Source: Rhizobiaceae bacterium (lineage in GTDB: Bacteria; Pseudomonadota; Alphaproteobacteria; Rhizobiales; Rhizobiaceae). Taken from it: a stretch of DNA of 64,000 nucleotides. This document shows positions 62,463 to 64,000 of this stretch, one piece after another. The stretch covers positions 1 through 64,000 of the forward strand of contig JAHBYY010000014.1 of NCBI GenBank assembly GCA_019635715.1, given 5' to 3'. Position 1 is the first letter of the stretch. Each line of letters starts with the position of its first letter. Below the pieces are notes generated by a model. The model saw nothing but the letters and a program-made list of their open reading frames with translations. It was not told the DNA's origin and ran no database searches. Position numbers and translations under genes: made by a program.

Positions 62463-63431
62463 CTACACTCTCCCGTGGCCTGATGGACCTTTCTTGAAAA
62501 GCCTGTCACGCGCTTCAAATCCAAAAACGATCGTCGTCGTCATCACGAGGTAGGCAACTATGCCGCCCGGAGAGAGTGTAGGCACTGCGGCGAGGATCAA
62601 AGCGTCGTTGCCACCGGGTATGAGGCCGATACCTATTCCCATCAACGCTCCACCGACAATCGATCGCAGAATGCCGGCAACCGTCGGCCGTTGAAAACGC
62701 AAACGTCCCTGACGCACGGATGCCGTGATTGCTCCCGCAACAGAGGCAATGACCGCAACGAGTGCGACCTCGCCTGTTGGCGTCATTCGAAGAGGAAGGC
62801 CGCGTTGGATCAGGTCAGCGAACGTCCAAGCCGGTGACAGGGCGTAGAGAAGTCCACCAGCGATACCGAGGCCAATCATTGAGGCGCCAAACGCCCACCC
62901 CGGTCTTTTTCGCGATGCACCCTTCGTCGATACGAACATCATCGCCAGCGCGAGTACAACCGCAAGGGCGAGAACCATAGCGGCCCCAGGAATGCTTGGG
63001 CTCCCGATAACACTTGTCCATGTCACGAGAGAGCCGGGCCGACCATGATCGGCAATCAAGATCCCGACTGCTAGTCCCACAGGAAGAGCCAGCAGTCGCA
63101 TTTCGCCATCGCCTAACCGTGCCAACGATCCAAGCAGACAGGCGTCATTGATGAGCGCCCCAAAGCCGAAGGCGATGGCGCCGATTAGGAGAAAGGCGTT
63201 GACGTTCGTCGAGGGTGCCAGGGTCGCGTTCAGCGACCCAGACCAAGCGAGCGGAATAGCAACAAGGCCCGCCGCTGCAGACGCCGCAAGAAATCCGACG
63301 AACATTCTTGGTCGGCGTCGTTTCTGCAACTCGTGAGCAGCCACGACCAGGCATGTCCCACCTCGGTTTGCGGAATACCCAAACCAGAATGCCAGCATGC
63401 ATATGAGAAGGTCGAACGCGATGGATTCCAA
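62463..63431 (-). CDS. YeeE/YedE family sulfur-compound transporter
   Basis: Inner-membrane protein of 322 residues with about nine hydrophobic segments, of the YeeE/YedE family that includes thiosulfate transporters. FGYSANRGGTCLVVAAHEL and FGFGALINDACLLGSLARLG keep two of the cysteines expected along the path. The third family motif reads GGALMGIGIGLIPGGNDALI, with no cysteine. No YeeD/TusA-like partner gene is beside it. It is downstream of a MarR gene, 26 bases from its stop. Confidence 0.82.
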   Translation of the reverse strand: MESIAFDLLICMLAFWFGYSANRGGTCLVVAAHELQKRRRPRMFVGFLAASAAAGLVAIPLAWSGSLNATLAPSTNVNAFLLIGAIAFGFGALINDACLLGSLARLGDGEMRLLALPVGLAVGILIADHGRPGSLVTWTSVIGSPSIPGAAMVLALAVVLALAMMFVSTKGASRKRPGWAFGASMIGLGIAGGLLYALSPAWTFADLIQRGLPLRMTPTGEVALVAVIASVAGAITASVRQGRLRFQRPTVAGILRSIVGGALMGIGIGLIPGGNDALILAAVPTLSPGGIVAYLVMTTTIVFGFEARDRLFKKGPSGHGRV

Positions 63432-63457
63432 GGTATCAAGCCTGATTCATTTTCTCG

Positions 63458-63988
63458 TCAGTCGTTCTTCGAAGGACGCCGGGGTGGCGAGCGGGCTGGC
63501 GGCGTTGCGCTTTCAGTAGGTCGTCGCCTCGGGTAGCCGCCCAGATGCCGGAGGCTTGCGAGCTCATTTTTGTTCAACCCGTTTTCGAGAAGCCGCTCGG
63601 ACAACGCGCCTAGGTCGTTCAGGTCCATGGGTGATAGGGGCGAGACCCACGCCGCGATCACCTGCTCGTGCGCTCTGAGCAAGGCTTTAGTCATCTGTTC
63701 ACCGGAATTGGTGAGGTGGATGAAACGCGCCCGTTTGTCGACGGTGTGTCGCCGCCGTTCGACCAGATGACCGGTTTCAAGCCTGTCGATCAATCGCACG
63801 GTCCCAGCATGGGAAAGACGAAGCCGGCTAGCTAGGACGCTGATAGGGACCCCAGGCTCAACACTAAGAAAGATCATCAGCGCAGCCGCTGGTCCGCTCG
63901 GCGAAAGCGAGGCTGAGGCACTCGCGATGCTGTCAGCCACCGCGAGCGCAAGTGCACCAAAATGATACTTGGCTGCCTCCGGCTCCAT
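63458..63988 (-). CDS. MarR-family regulator
   Basis: A 176-residue regulator. The wHTH is at about residues 33-115 (AALMIFLSVEPGVPISVLASRLRLSHAGTVRLIDRLETGHLVERRRHTVDKRARFIHLTNSG), with a basic proline-rich end (YPRRRPTESATPPARSPPRR). It resembles the MarR at 59917 in its HTH (LSHAGTVRLIDRL against LSHAATVRLVDRL) but lacks the cysteine tail. The two are paralogues that might share one palindrome. It precedes the YeeE/YedE gene and probably controls it. Confidence 0.88.
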   Translation of the reverse strand: MEPEAAKYHFGALALAVADSIASASASLSPSGPAAALMIFLSVEPGVPISVLASRLRLSHAGTVRLIDRLETGHLVERRRHTVDKRARFIHLTNSGEQMTKALLRAHEQVIAAWVSPLSPMDLNDLGALSERLLENGLNKNELASLRHLGGYPRRRPTESATPPARSPPRRPSKND

Positions 63989-64000
63989 CCATCAACGATA

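Larger units (their letters stand above)
39417..64000. mobile_element. Genomic island inserted in radC (left part; right end outside window)
   Basis: From about 39417 to the window end, gene content, codon choice and intergenic AT content differ from the flank. The island opens with an excisionase-like gene and a tRNA-like remnant and then carries redox-repair genes, transporters and three regulators, many with operator-like palindromes in common. No integrase, transposase or second boundary is in the window, so the mobility mechanism is unknown. The truncated radC is the main evidence for insertion. Confidence 0.65.

Noticed and set aside
39417-64000. Insertion sequence or prophage genes in the island
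   Set aside because: No transposase, integrase or phage structural gene could be found on either strand in this window.

Overview
The window looks like a chromosomal segment of an alphaproteobacterium, most likely of the order Hyphomicrobiales (Rhizobiales). The reasons are high GC, the ATPase-zeta (DUF1476) gene, the purC-purS-purQ / purL-BolA-monothiol glutaredoxin neighbourhood, a DUF1127 gene, and rhizobial-type intergenic palindromes. No rRNA, CRISPR array or insertion sequence is visible.

Positions 1 to about 39416 read as ordinary core or lineage chromosome. In order: the end of an Mla-type ABC transporter locus (ATPase tail, MlaD-like protein with a 108-residue internal duplication, auxiliary lipoprotein); rpsD with a promoter and a clean terminator; cell-envelope glycosyl transfer (GT39, GtrA, GT2); ttcA; an inositol-monophosphatase-like gene; an MFS drug pump; grxD; a NAGPA-type protein; BolA; and a purine block (purL, purQ, purS, purC, later purB) with small genes translationally coupled into it. 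A set of metabolic genes follows (aldolase, FAD oxidoreductase, two RBBP9-type hydrolases, a Tat-exported VOC protein, a P1 peptidase coupled to an ABC binding protein). Then comes a five-gene CoxD/CoxE/XdhC/XdhC/MoeA-MobA set for maturing a molybdenum hydroxylase, without the enzyme subunits themselves. Small hypothetical genes and an aldo/keto reductase close this part.

At about 39417 the sequence changes. Only the C-terminal third of radC remains, and it is followed by AT-richer DNA, an excisionase-like HTH gene, and a degenerate tRNA-Leu-like sequence. From there to the window end is a genomic island dominated by redox repair and stress functions: three msrA genes, a zinc-less msrB, dps, grxC, a redoxin, GST, an alpha/beta-hydrolase-OsmC fusion, a sulfite-oxidase-like molybdoenzyme with a flavin reductase, quinone reductase, thiolase, NAD synthetase, GAPDH, CorA and ZIP transporters, a YeeE/YedE transporter, an HWE kinase with receiver, one LysR and two MarR regulators. 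The integrase and the right end are not in the window.

The most interesting observation is that the island appears to be wired as one circuit. A 15-17 bp dyad of LysR type (T-N11-A, core TATAGTTTCTATA) occurs in four intergenic regions: before dps, between the molybdoenzyme operon and nadE, before the redoxin-DM13-MFS operon, and before msrB-msrA. A different perfect palindrome (TATGCG-NNA-CGCATA) occurs twice between lysR and the hydrolase-OsmC fusion and once between marR and gap. The simplest reading, which is inference, is a MarR-type redox sensor controlling lysR, osmC and gap, with LysR controlling the repair operons.
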